A DNA stretch of 64,000 bases from Flaviflagellibacter sp963786225 (GCA_963786225.1 CAWAYQ010000001.1:124001-188000); one strand, 5' to 3'. Counted from the stretch's first letter, positions 53,810 through 62,977 are shown. Notes: a model not told the origin generated them from the letters alone. A program made the numbers and translations.

Positions 53810-54019
53810 TCAATAATGCGGCGGCGGCGGTTCTTCGCCCTCGTCCGCGCCCGCGGACTGCTCCGCCCGCGTCACGCGGTCGGCGAGGTTGGCGATCTCG
53901 CGCGTCAGGCGGTCGATCTCCTTCCATTGCGAGGCGACGGTCTTGTTGAGGTCTTCGATGACCTCGTCCTGGTAGGCGATGCGGGTTTCGAGGGCGTCGA
54001 GGCGTGCGGCGTCTGTCAT
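53810..54019 (-). CDS. SlyX-like protein
   Basis: This 69-residue coiled-coil protein matches SlyX: ALETRIAYQDEVIEDLNKTV, then WKEIDRLTREIANLADRV, with the usual PPPHY C-terminus. Function is uncertain in all bacteria. It is a single gene between repeats. Confidence 0.87.
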   Translation of the reverse strand: MTDAARLDALETRIAYQDEVIEDLNKTVASQWKEIDRLTREIANLADRVTRAEQSAGADEGEEPPPPHY

Positions 54020-54061
54020 GGCGCGGGTTTAGCAGGCTATGCGGCGCGGCGCAGCAGACGG

Positions 54062-54224
54062 GTTTTTCTCTCTCCCCTTGAGGGAGAGAGCCGAACTCGA
54101 ACCGATAGGTTCGAGCGGAGAGAGGGGTTCCAGGGCGACTCATCGATAGTCGCTCGCTACCCCTCTCTCGGCTCGTGCTGCGCACGAGTCCGCTCTCTCC
54201 CTCAAGGGGAGAGAGGAGGAACCA
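54062..54224. repeat. 150-bp repeat, inverted copy 1 (left of the efflux operon)
   Basis: CTCTCCCCTTGAGGGAGAG and CTCTCCCTCAAGGGGAGAG form its ends. Inside are CGAACCGATAGGTTCG and CTCGTGCTGCGCACGAG hairpins. The whole element is the reverse complement of 58335-58493, with a short variable centre. Confidence 0.85.
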
Positions 54225-55365
54225 TCAATCCAACGTCTGCCTGAACCGCATCACCGCGATCGTCATCGCCACCAGCATGAACGCCGCGAGCGCGCCGACT
54301 TCCGGCGTCAGGTCCACGAACCCCGCCCCCTTCAGCATGATGCCGCGGATGATGCGGAGGTAATGCGTCAGCGGCAGGATCTCGCCGAGCCATTGCGCCC
54401 ATTCCGGCATGCCGCGGAACGGGAACATGAAACCCGACAAGAGGATCGACGGCAGGAAGAAGAAGAACGTCATCTGCATGGCCTGAAGCTGGCTCGTCGC
54501 AATCGTCGAGAAGGTGTAGCCGACGGCGAGATTGGACAGGATGAAGAGCGTCGTCAGCGCGAGCAGAAGAGCAAGCGAGCCCGCGAGCGGGACGCCGAAC
54601 AGCGCGAAGGACGCGCCGAGGATGATCGACATCTGCACCGCGCCGACCAGGACATAGGGCGCGATCTTGCCGATCATGATCTCGACCGGGCGTATGGGCA
54701 GCGAGAGCAAGCGTCTCCATCGTGCCGCGCTCGACTTCGCGCGTCACCGAGAGGCCGGTGAACAGCAGCATGGTCAATGTCAGGATCGTGCCCATCAGGC
54801 CCGGCACGATGTTGAACGTGGTTTCGCCCGTCGGATTGTAGCGGCGGTGCAGGATGAGTTCGAACGGCGGCGCCACGGCCTGCAACCCCGCGGCTGCGCC
54901 CTGCAGATCGCGGGCGAAGACGCGCGCCGGTAGCTGCTGCAGCGCGGAGATGGCGTTGCCGGAGGCCGCGGGATCGGTGGCGTCGGCGATGACGAGAAGC
55001 GCGGGCTTTTCGCCGCGCATGATGTCGCGGCCGAAATTCACCGGGATCTGCACCGCGAACTGGATCTTCCCGGCAAGGAACAGATCGTCGAGTTCCTTTT
55101 CGCTTCGCACGATGCGCTCGATGTCGAAATAGCCGGTCGCCTGCATCGCGCCGAGAAAGCTGCGCGCGAACGCGCTGTCGTCGAGCTGCACCACGGCGGT
55201 GGGCAGTCTCTTCGGATCGGTGTTGATGGCGTAGCCGAACAGAAGAAGCTGCATCAACGGGATCATCACCATCATGGCGAAGGTCAGCCGGTCGCGGCGG
55301 AGCTGGATGACCTCCTTGATGAAGACCGCGCGCACGCGGCTGAGGGCCGAGCTCGCCGCATTCAT
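54225..55365 (-). pseudogene. ABC-2 type efflux permease, interrupted by a single-base frameshift
   Basis: With one base removed this is a complete permease of about 380 residues. The 5' frame has the N-terminal helix (LTFAMMVMIPLMQLLLFGYA), a long periplasmic domain with PTAVVQLDDS, and ends NIVPGLMGTILTLTMLLFTG and REVERGTMETL. The other frame continues SLPIRPVEIMIGKIAPYVLVG through five helices to MRFRQTLD. The frames join at an AA doublet (plus strand 54709-54710), where one extra A shifts the frame. The start overlaps the stop of the ATPase gene (ATGA). As written, translation leaves the permease frame near residue 220. The pattern matches the other two frameshifts in the window. Confidence 0.9.
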
Positions 55366-56315
55366 TGGAAATTGTCCGTGCTGCGGCCCATCAGTTCGAT
55401 GAACACGTCTTCAAGCGTGGGCTCGGTTTCGCGCCAGGCGTTCGGATGTGCCTTGCGGTGCGCGGCGATGGCGGCGTCGAGCTTTGTGCGGTCGCGGCCC
55501 GAGACGTGAAGCTCGGCGCCGAACGGCGCGACCTGATCGACACCGGGCGCCTTCTCAAGCTCGTCGGCGAGCGCGGCGAGGTTTTCTCCGATCACGATGT
55601 AGGTCGTGAGCCCCGAGGCCGCGACGACCTCGGCGACCGTGCCTTGGGCCAGCAGTTCGCCATAGGCGATATAGGCGATCTCGTGGCAGCGCTCGGCCTC
55701 GTCCATGTAATGGGTCGAGACCAGGATCGTCATGCCGCCATGGGCGAGATGATGGATCTCGTCCCAGAATTCGCGGCGCGCTTTCGGATCGACGCCGGCG
55801 GTCGGTTCGTCGAGCAGGAGAAGATCGGGCTGCGGAAGAATGCAGGCGCCGAGCGCGAGACGCTGCTTCCAGCCGCCCGAGAGTTCGCCCGCGAGCTGCG
55901 AGGCGCGGTTTTCCAGCCCGAGGCGCGCAATCGCGGTTTGAGCCACGCCGCGCGGATCCTTGATGCCGTGGACGCGGGCGACGAATTCCAGGTTCTCGCG
56001 TATGGACAGATCGGTATAGAGCGAGAATTTCTGCGTCATGTAGCCGACATGGCGCTTGATCTCGTTCGACTGTTTGAGGATGTCGTAGCCGAGGCAGGTG
56101 CCGCGCCCGCTGTCCGGCGTCAGCAGGCCGGTCAGCATGCGGATCGTCGTCGTCTTGCCGGAGCCGTTGGGGCCGAGAAAGCCGTAGATCAGGCCGCGGT
56201 GGACCTGCATGGTCAGGTCCTTCACCACCGTCCGCGCGCCGAAGCTCTTGGTCAGCCCCTCGACGTCGATGACCACATCGGGCGTGGCCGGTTTGCGGGC
56301 GGCGACGGCGTTCAT
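55362..56315 (-). CDS. ABC-2 type efflux ATP-binding protein
   Basis: This 317-residue ATPase of the multidrug/YhhJ-YbhF class has Walker A GPNGSGKTT, signature LSGGWKQR, Walker B LLLLDEPTAGVD and H-loop STHYMDEAERC. The C-terminal 80 residues extend beyond the ATPase domain, typical of the class. The start and stop both overlap neighbouring genes (ATGA), so the operon is translationally coupled. Confidence 0.94.
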   Translation of the reverse strand: MNAVAARKPATPDVVIDVEGLTKSFGARTVVKDLTMQVHRGLIYGFLGPNGSGKTTTIRMLTGLLTPDSGRGTCLGYDILKQSNEIKRHVGYMTQKFSLYTDLSIRENLEFVARVHGIKDPRGVAQTAIARLGLENRASQLAGELSGGWKQRLALGACILPQPDLLLLDEPTAGVDPKARREFWDEIHHLAHGGMTILVSTHYMDEAERCHEIAYIAYGELLAQGTVAEVVAASGLTTYIVIGENLAALADELEKAPGVDQVAPFGAELHVSGRDRTKLDAAIAAHRKAHPNAWRETEPTLEDVFIELMGRSTDNFQ

Positions 56316-57253
56316 GGCGCCCCCTCCGAACGAACAGCGTCCAGACTGACGCTGACCGGCAGGCCGAGCGGCAAAGCCTCGCCATTGGTCAACCGGGCCT
56401 CGGCGCGGAAGACGAGCTTGCTCCGCTCCTCCTCGCTGAAGATGACGGGCGGCGTGAACTCGGCCTCGTTCGAGAGGAAGGTGAGCGTCGCCTTTATGTC
56501 CGTACATCCATCGCATTGCACGGTGACCGACTGGCCGAGACGCAGCGCCGAGAGCGAAGGCTCCGGCACGTAGAAACGGACCTTGCGGTTGCCGGGCGGC
56601 AGCAGCGCGAGCACCGGCTGGCCGGGCGCGACGACTTCGCCCGCGCGGAAATAGATGTCCTCGACACCGGCCGCGACGGGCGCGGCGACGCGGCGTTTCG
56701 CGAGCGCTTTCTCGGCGCCCTGGAGGGCGGCTTCGGCGGCGGCGATCGCAGCTTCGCGGCCGACCAGTTCGGCCGCCGTGATCTGGCCGCGCACTTCCTT
56801 CAGCGCGGCCTCGTCGCGATCGAACGCGCTTTGCGCCTGCTGCATGCGCGCTTCCGAGGAATAGCCCTTCTGGAACAGAGCGCGCTGGCGGTCGAGTTCG
56901 GAGCGCGAAAAGTCGAGCGCCGCCTTGGCGCGGCTCTCCGTGGCCTGGAGAATCGCGATCTGCTCCGGTCTTTGTCCGGCGGCCTTCAAATCCTCAAGCC
57001 TCGCGGCGGCCTCGTTCCGCGCCGCCTTCTGTTCCTCGTCGTCGAGCGCGAACAGATGCGCGTTCGCCTCGACCTTGCTGCCGGCATCGACGGCGAGTTC
57101 TATGATGCGGCCCGTGCTTTCCGCGCCGACGAGAAGAAGATCGCCCTCGATATAGCCCTGGAGCGTGTTGCCGGCCCCGCCGCGCGGCCAGAGGAAAAAG
57201 GCGGCGGCGACGAGCACCACAGCGGCTGCGGCGATGAGGATGCGGCGTTTCAT
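56312..57253 (-). CDS. HlyD-family periplasmic adaptor
   Basis: This 313-residue membrane-fusion protein has an N-terminal transmembrane helix (ILIAAAAVVLVAAAFFLW), a lipoyl-type segment (GYIEGDLLLVGAESTGRI), an alpha-hairpin coiled coil (about 75-185) and the beta-barrel segment FYVPEPSLSALRLGQSVTVQ. It would connect the ABC-2 pump with an outer-membrane channel. The ATG overlaps the TetR gene stop, and its stop overlaps the ATPase start. Confidence 0.9.
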   Translation of the reverse strand: MKRRILIAAAAVVLVAAAFFLWPRGGAGNTLQGYIEGDLLLVGAESTGRIIELAVDAGSKVEANAHLFALDDEEQKAARNEAAARLEDLKAAGQRPEQIAILQATESRAKAALDFSRSELDRQRALFQKGYSSEARMQQAQSAFDRDEAALKEVRGQITAAELVGREAAIAAAEAALQGAEKALAKRRVAAPVAAGVEDIYFRAGEVVAPGQPVLALLPPGNRKVRFYVPEPSLSALRLGQSVTVQCDGCTDIKATLTFLSNEAEFTPPVIFSEEERSKLVFRAEARLTNGEALPLGLPVSVSLDAVRSEGAP

Positions 57254-57927
57254 GGGACCGAGCCTTTCAGGCCGCGGATCAGAAGATCGGCATGGGCATC
57301 GAGCAGGCCGGAGGTGTCGAGCGTCTCGATCCTGTCGAACAGGCCCGTCCATACAATGGCGACGAGGAGCGGTGCGACGACGAGCTGCGGAAACCGGGCG
57401 ACGGCGTCCGACGTGAATTCGCCGCGCGCGACGCCGCGCTCGACGATGGCGCGGACAGTGGCCATTCCGCGCGTGACGACTTCGCGGTGATAGACGCCGG
57501 CGAGATCGGGAAAGCGGCCCGCTTCGCTGATGATGAGGCGCGCGATGTCCTTTCGGCGCGTGCCGAGCACTTCCGTCTTCCCCCAGGCGATGAGGCCGCG
57601 CAGCATGAGCTCGGCCGGCAGGTCCTGCTTCATCAGCGCCTCGCCCGCGGCCCGGATCGGCGATGCGAGCACGGAGCGGATCAGCTCCTCGAACAGAGCC
57701 TCCTTCGACGCGAAGTAGAGATAGAGCGTGCCCTTGGCGACGCCGGCCCGCTTCGCGACATCGTCGAGCTTCGCGGCGTCGAAGCCGCGCTCGAGAAACA
57801 CATCGAGCGCCGCATCGAGCACGGCCTGGACGCGGATCGCGCGTTCCTCGGGAGTGAGGGCGCGCGATGCCCGGCGGCGGGGGGCTTTGGCGGGGGCTGC
57901 GGTTTTGGCCACGGGAACGGCTTTCAT
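57250..57927 (-). CDS. TetR-family repressor of the efflux operon
   Basis: This 225-residue regulator has an Ala/Lys/Arg-rich leader, then a TetR helix-turn-helix at about 35-80 (ALDVFLERGFDAAKLDDVAK to TLYLYFASKEALFEE). The C-terminal domain is variable. The ATG at 57927 was chosen because an 18-bp operator palindrome lies just upstream. An ATG at 57948 would run through it. It is the first gene of the operon, so it regulates itself and the pump. Confidence 0.85.
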   Translation of the reverse strand: MKAVPVAKTAAPAKAPRRRASRALTPEERAIRVQAVLDAALDVFLERGFDAAKLDDVAKRAGVAKGTLYLYFASKEALFEELIRSVLASPIRAAGEALMKQDLPAELMLRGLIAWGKTEVLGTRRKDIARLIISEAGRFPDLAGVYHREVVTRGMATVRAIVERGVARGEFTSDAVARFPQLVVAPLLVAIVWTGLFDRIETLDTSGLLDAHADLLIRGLKGSVP

Positions 57928-57929
57928 GG

Positions 57930-57947
57930 TGACTGACCGGTCAGTCA
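57930..57947. promoter_or_regulatory. TetR operator
   Basis: TGACTGACCGGTCAGTCA is a perfect 18-bp palindrome two bases upstream of the TetR start codon. The core TGACCGGTCA matches operators of many AcrR/TetR proteins. Its position implies autorepression of the whole efflux operon. Confidence 0.85.
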
Positions 57948-57957
57948 TAGCATAACG

Positions 57958-58130
57958 CCGTATCCCGGACAAGCTGCACGAAGTGCAGTGCAGATCCGGG
58001 ATCCAGGGGTGAATCTGCGCCGAAGGCGCACCGAATTAATGCAGCATCAATAGTGAGGCGGCTGCGCCGCCACTTCGCTCCTGGACCCCGGATCTGCACC
58101 GCACTTCGCGTGGCTTGTCCGGGGAACGGG
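57958..58130. repeat. intergenic repeat, CCCGGACAAGCTG family, copy 5
   Basis: A 173-bp copy has ends CCCGGACAAGCTGCACGAAG and GTGGCTTGTCCGGGG and is closely similar to copies 1 and 3. It is one of several repeats in the 701-bp gap between the TetR and MFS genes (57928-58628). No gene is seen in that gap. Confidence 0.8.
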
Positions 58131-58189
58131 CCCTCCTCTCCCTTCAAGGGAGAGGAGCGTTGTGCTGCGCACAGCTTGTCCGCGGAACG

Positions 58190-58325
58190 CGCATGTCCCG
58201 GGGCTGCGAAGCAGAGCCCGGGACCCATACGCCGTGAGCTCTCGGCTCCACTCACTGACCTCACGGAGTATGGGTCCCGGACAGCGGCTTCGCCGCTTCC
58301 GGGACACGCTTCGCGTGGCTTGTCC
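58190..58325. repeat. intergenic repeat, GTCCCGGGG family, copy B
   Basis: It is the direct partner of 53622-53745, with a few substitutions over about 115 bp. Together with the inverted 150-bp repeats it flanks the efflux operon. Confidence 0.85.
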
Positions 58326-58334
58326 GGGAACGGG

Positions 58335-58493
58335 CCCTCCTCTCTCCCCTTGAGGGAGAGAGCGGACTCGTGCGCAGCACGAGCCGAGAGAGGGGTAGCG
58401 AGTGAATCAATGCGTCGCCCTGGGAACCCCTCTCTCCGCTCGAACCTATCGGTTCGAGTTGGCTCTCTCCCTCAAGGGGAGAGAGAAGAAGCG
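58335..58493. repeat. 150-bp repeat, inverted copy 2 (right of the efflux operon)
   Basis: It is the reverse complement of 54062-54224 over nearly its full length, with the same hairpins (CTCGTGCGCAGCACGAG and CGAACCTATCGGTTCG). The centres differ slightly. Confidence 0.85.
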
Positions 58494-58628
58494 GCGAGAC
58501 AAAACGAGCCACGCCCGGCCCATAACGCTTAAGTCTATCGTCGGGCGGGGTGGCGAAGCAGAGACGAAACGCCTATCTCGCGACGAGCCACGCTTTGCGT
58601 GCCCTCCCCTCGAGCCGCGAAGAAGCCC

Positions 58629-59876
58629 GTGCACACTCCCGTCAATATTCGCGACGCGTCCTGCCATCCGGGCATGACGTTTCGTTCCTTCGTTCTGTTC
58701 GTCGCCGCGATCATGGCGATGAACGCGATCTCGATCGATTCCATGCTGCCGGCTTTGCCCGAGATCGGCCGATCGCTCGGCATTGGCGAAAGCAACCAGG
58801 TGCAATGGATCGTTACGGCCTATCTCCTGGGCTTCGGCGGCGCGCAGATCATCTACGGCACATTGGCCGACCGCTACGGCCGCAAGCCCGTTCTCCTGGC
58901 GGGCATCGCGATCTACACCGCCGCTTCGCTGTGGGCGACGTTCTCGACCTCGCTCGAAGCCATGATGATTGCCCGCGTCCTGCAGGGCGTCGGCGCGGCC
59001 GCGACCCGCGTTCTCGCCGTCACCATCGTGCGCGACTGCTATTCCGGCGCGACCATGGCGCGCGTGATGTCGCTGACCTTCATCGTATTCCTCGCGGCGC
59101 CGATCATCGCGCCCTCGCTCGGCCAGATCGTCGTCCTGTTCGTCTCCTGGCACTGGATCTTCGGGCTTCTGACCGCCTATGGCGTGGCGGCCTTCATCTG
59201 GGGCTGGCGCAAGCTGCCGGAAACCTTGCATCCCGAGGACCGGATTCCGATTTCGGTGAAGGCCGTCGCCGGCGCGTTTCGCCTCACGCTGACGACACGC
59301 ATCGCCATCGGCTACACGCTCGCGGTCACGCTCATTTTCGGCGTCCTGTTCGGCTTCATCAATTCCGCGCAGCAGGTCTTCGCCGAGACGTTCGACGCCG
59401 CCCATCTCTTCACCTCGATCTTCGCGGCCATCGCGGCGTTCATGGCGGTGTCGTCCTTCGTCAATTCGCGCGTCGTCGAAAAGCTCGGGCCGCGCGTCGT
59501 CTCGCACACCGCTCTGTTCGGCTTCACGACGTTTGCCATCCTTCATGCGCTGACGGCGTATCTCGGGCTCGAAACTCTCCTCACCTTCTCGCTCGTCCAG
59601 GCCGGGCTGATGTTCTGCTTCGGCCTCATCGTGTCGAACTTCAATTCGCTGGCCATGGGCCCGATGGGCCATATCGCGGGCACCGCTTCGTCCGTACAGG
59701 GCTTCATCGCGACGACGGGCGGGGCCCTGCTCGGCTTCGCTCTGGGCCAGCAGTTCGACGGCACGACCGTGCCGCTGGGGATCGGCTTCACGGTGTTCTC
59801 GCTGCTCTCCATCGGCTGCGTGCTGTTTGCGGAAAACGGCCGGCTGTTCGGACGGGCGCAGCTCTACCGCGCATAA
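58629..59876 (+). CDS. MFS efflux transporter, Bcr/CflA-like
   Basis: This roughly 415-residue transporter has 12 helices. Motif A is GTLADRYGRKPVLLAG, and the first helix carries AIMAMNAISIDSMLPALPEI, typical of the drug:H+ antiporter-1 Bcr/CflA group. The start is uncertain: GTG at 58629, GTG at 58599 or ATG at 58674 (MTFRSFV). It is downstream of the repeats and not in the TetR operon. Confidence 0.88.
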   Translation: MHTPVNIRDASCHPGMTFRSFVLFVAAIMAMNAISIDSMLPALPEIGRSLGIGESNQVQWIVTAYLLGFGGAQIIYGTLADRYGRKPVLLAGIAIYTAASLWATFSTSLEAMMIARVLQGVGAAATRVLAVTIVRDCYSGATMARVMSLTFIVFLAAPIIAPSLGQIVVLFVSWHWIFGLLTAYGVAAFIWGWRKLPETLHPEDRIPISVKAVAGAFRLTLTTRIAIGYTLAVTLIFGVLFGFINSAQQVFAETFDAAHLFTSIFAAIAAFMAVSSFVNSRVVEKLGPRVVSHTALFGFTTFAILHALTAYLGLETLLTFSLVQAGLMFCFGLIVSNFNSLAMGPMGHIAGTASSVQGFIATTGGALLGFALGQQFDGTTVPLGIGFTVFSLLSIGCVLFAENGRLFGRAQLYRA

Positions 59877-60043
59877 GGCCGCGGCTCGCGCGCGCCTCGA
59901 TAGCGCCTCTCCCCGCGCCCAAATTCGCCGCCGCGCCGCCGCAAAAACGCTCCGGCCTCCCGGCGAGCCTGAACCTCGTTCATTCCGGCCGCGACAACGC
60001 ACGGGGAATTTTCGCGTCCCGCGGCCTTCCACGGGGAGATTCC

Positions 60044-61682
60044 ATGCGCAGTTTCGCTGCAGTTTTTGCCATGACCATTCCGGCCCTGGCCTTTCCCGTC
60101 TCGGCCGCCGAGATCGCGGTTCCGTCCGTCATCGACGCCGTCGCGGTCCATCCGCGTTCGGCCATCGTCACGCGCACTCTCGAGGCCGATCTGCAAAGCG
60201 GCGCCTCCACGCTCGTCCTGAAGGGTGTGCCGGGGGGCGTCGACGCCGCCAGCATCCGCATCGAGGGCACGGGCGAGAATGTCAGCGTGCTCAGCTCGGA
60301 TTTGCGCACGATCCCTTACGTGCCCGCGCCCGCCGCGAACCCGGAGCACGCGGCGCGCGCGGACGCGCTGCGCGTGGAGATCGACACTCTGCACGGCGAA
60401 ATCGAACAGGCCGAGACGCTGAAGGCCATGGCGGGCCGCTATGCCGAGGCATCGCCCGCCGACATGAAGATCGAACAGAAGAGCTTCGACGTCACGAACT
60501 GGCGCGAGGCGTGGAACGCCGTCTCCGACCAGCTGAAAGTGGTCGACGAGCGCATCCGCACCGCGACGCGCGCCTTGCGGGAGCGCGAGACGGAACTCGC
60601 GCGCATCGAGGACGCCGCGCCGGAGAACGGCCCGAACGACCCGCAGCACGAAATCCGCGTCGATCTCGAGGCCAGGGCGGCGACCCATGCGAAACTCCGC
60701 GTATCCTATCAGGTCGCGGCCGCGAGCTGGCGGCCGGCCTATGAAGCGCGGCTGACGACCGGGGCCGTGCCGAAGCTCACCATCGAACGGCGCGCGGTGG
60801 TGACCCAGGCGACCGGCGAGGACTGGAGCGGGGTTGCGCTCACCGTCCATACATCGGACACCGAAGGCCGCACCTCCGCGCCGGACATCACGGCCTGGCG
60901 CGCGGCGATCGCGCCGGTGGTTCTCTCGGAAGGCGCCGGAGGCGCGCGCAGCAAGGCGACCTACGACCAGCTCGCCGCCGCGCCGCGCATGGCGGAACCC
61001 GCCGCGCCGGCCGTCGCGCAGGCCGAGGCCGAAATACTGAACACCGGCTACACGACGAGTTTCGTCATTCCCGGCCGCGTATCGGTGTCGGCGGACGGCG
61101 CGAAAAAGACGCTGCTCATCGCATCGCGCGAGGAAACGCCCGTCGCTCCGCATCGAGACGACGCCGAGCCTGGACCCGGCCGCCTATGTGCAGGCCGCAT
61201 TCCGCCTCGGCGACGAGACGCCGCTCTTTCCGGGCAATATCACGCTCTACCGCGACGGCGCGCTTGTCGGCCGCGCGGCCCTGGCGCTGTCGGCGCCGGG
61301 CGAAGAGATCGAACTCGGCTTCGGCCGCGACGAACGCGTGCGCGTCGAGCACATGCCGCACGCGCGGCGCGAAGAGGGCCCGCGCCTGTTCGGCGACCGC
61401 AAGACCGACACGAAGAGCTTCAAGACCATTGTGACGAATTTCCACGACACGCCGGTCTCGGTACGCGTGCTGAACCGCATCCCGTTCTCGGAAAACGAGG
61501 CGATCGAGGTGCGTGAAGGCAAACTGAACCCGGAACCGACCACGCGCAATTTCCGCGACATACGCGGGGCACTGGCATGGGACTTCGAGCTTGCGCCGAA
61601 CGGCAAGCAGGAGATCGCGCTGGGCTACAGCGTGTCGTGGCCGCAGAGCGGCGCGATCCGGTACGACGATCTGACGAATTGA
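60044..61682 (+). pseudogene. DUF4139 (mucoidy inhibitor A-like) exported protein, interrupted by a single-base frameshift
   Basis: With one base removed this is a complete protein of about 545 residues: signal peptide (cleavage near SAA-EIAV), an N-terminal DUF4140-like domain (VDAVAVHPRSAIVTRTLEA), a coiled coil (about 105-190) and the DUF4139 beta domain (KLRVSYQVAAASWRPAYEAR to LALSAPGEEIELGFGRDERV and ALAWDFELAPNGKQEI). The frames join at a CC doublet at 61148-61149, where one extra C shifts the frame. As written the protein leaves its frame near residue 370. The family is exported and linked to the cell envelope, with unknown activity. Confidence 0.87.
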
Positions 61683-61706
61683 GCGTGGCGCCTTCTCTCT
61701 CCCGAG

Positions 61707-61807
61707 CCAAGTCGGGTTTACCCGACTTGGCCATTCAAAGCGCTGAACTCGGGAACACCCGAGTTCAAGTGCAAAGCGCTGAACTCGGGAACACCCGAGT
61801 TCAGGTG
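61707..61807. repeat. hairpin plus tandem 36-bp repeat
   Basis: A palindrome CCAAGTCGGG-TTTA-CCCGACTTGG is followed by two 36-bp tandem units (61736-61771, 61772-61807, one mismatch in the last bases), each with the hairpin GAACTCGGG-AACAC-CCGAGTTC. The array lies between the convergent DUF4139 and azoreductase genes and may act as a bidirectional terminator. Confidence 0.85.
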
Positions 61808-61830
61808 GCAGAGGGCGATCCTCTCGATAG

Positions 61831-62490
61831 TCAGAGACCCCTCGCCTGAGCGAGTTCGGCCGCGCACCCGACAGCCTTCGTTTCGGCCACTTCGCGCGAC
61901 CGCGAATGGCGTTCGTCGCCGAATTCCTGGTATTCGATGACGACCGAGTGGATGGCCTCCCGCTTGACCCCGATGTAACCGGCGCACGTGGCGATGTGCG
62001 GGTCCAGCTGGTTCCAATGTTCGCGAACCCCGCCGGGTTGGAAGCCGAACTCTCCGCGCGCACTCAGCACGACGAGCTGTTTTCCCGTCATGATTGGCTC
62101 AAGCGGCCAGTCGCCGCGTCCGAGATCGAAGGAAAAGGTGCGACCGATGCGGATGACCTGATCAAACCAGGCCTTCAACGCACTGGGCATTCCGTAGTTG
62201 TACATCGGCGTACTCAGCACCACCACATCGGCCGCTTCGAGCTCGGCGATTGCGGCGTCGGACCAGGCGAGGGTCTCACACATCGCCGCGTCGCGCTGAC
62301 CGGGCGGGGTAAAGCAGGCGGCGATCCAGGCCTCCGTGACGTGCGGTGGCGGATCAATCGCCAAGTCGCGGTGGAGCACCCGGTCGCCCGGCCGATGGAC
62401 GAGCCATTCGTCGACGAACAGCTTCGACAGGCGGCGGGAGAGCGAGCGTGTTCTGCGCGGGCTTGCATCGAGCTGGAGGATGGTTGTCAT
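61831..62490 (-). CDS. azoR: FMN-dependent NADH-azoreductase
   Basis: This 219-residue flavodoxin-fold enzyme has the FMN phosphate loop LDASPRRTRSLSRRL, then STPMYNYGMPSALKAWFDQV, the AzoR flavin-side motif. It would reduce azo compounds or quinones using NADH. It lies 25 bp downstream of the SMR pump gene and probably shares its transcript. Confidence 0.92.
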   Translation of the reverse strand: MTTILQLDASPRRTRSLSRRLSKLFVDEWLVHRPGDRVLHRDLAIDPPPHVTEAWIAACFTPPGQRDAAMCETLAWSDAAIAELEAADVVVLSTPMYNYGMPSALKAWFDQVIRIGRTFSFDLGRGDWPLEPIMTGKQLVVLSARGEFGFQPGGVREHWNQLDPHIATCAGYIGVKREAIHSVVIEYQEFGDERHSRSREVAETKAVGCAAELAQARGL

Positions 62491-62515
62491 GGTCTTGCTC
62501 TTTCGAAAAGCCGGC

Positions 62516-62833
62516 TCACGCCGACGCCATTTTGAGGCCGGCCACGCCGCCGATGATGGCGAGAACGGAGATGAGCTTCGCCGAGGTTAGGGGCTCGTCC
62601 AGCAGAACGAAGCCAAGGACTACGGTCCCGAGCGTGCCGACGGCGGTCCAGATTGGATAAGCGATACTGACCGGGAGGGTCTTCATCGCGAGCGTCAGCA
62701 ATCCGATGCCGCCGATCACACTGATCACCGTGACGAGCGTTGGCAGCGGACGCGTAAAACCGTCCGCGTACTTCATGCTCATCGCGAAGCTGATCTCGAA
62801 TACGGCGGCACCCGCTAGATAGGCCCATGCCAT
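62516..62833 (-). CDS. SMR family efflux protein
   Basis: This 105-residue, four-helix small multidrug resistance protein has the proton/substrate-binding Glu13 (AVFEISFAMSMK), WTAVGTLGTV in helix 3 and the expected length. It is EmrE/QacE-like, and the substrate (a quaternary amine or guanidinium) is not settled. It is co-transcribed with azoR and divergent from a LysR gene. Confidence 0.92.
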   Translation of the reverse strand: MAWAYLAGAAVFEISFAMSMKYADGFTRPLPTLVTVISVIGGIGLLTLAMKTLPVSIAYPIWTAVGTLGTVVLGFVLLDEPLTSAKLISVLAIIGGVAGLKMASA

Positions 62834-62977
62834 GGTTTGCGCCTCTGTGTGTGGTTGAACTCAACTCATCCGCCTAACCCCGGCGTTACCGACAATTGAG
62901 CCTTGAAACCGCATCCTACAAACGCGAAATTCTCAGTCGATGGATGAGCTGGGCTCACCTGATGATTGGGAGGGTTG

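Noticed and set aside
58446..60032. 528-codon minus-strand frame over the MFS gene
   Set aside because: Antisense of a clear 12-helix transporter. The product would be uniformly charged and low-complexity.
61736..61807. 36-bp tandem repeat considered as a CRISPR array
   Set aside because: The units are contiguous with no spacers, there are only two, and no cas genes are nearby.
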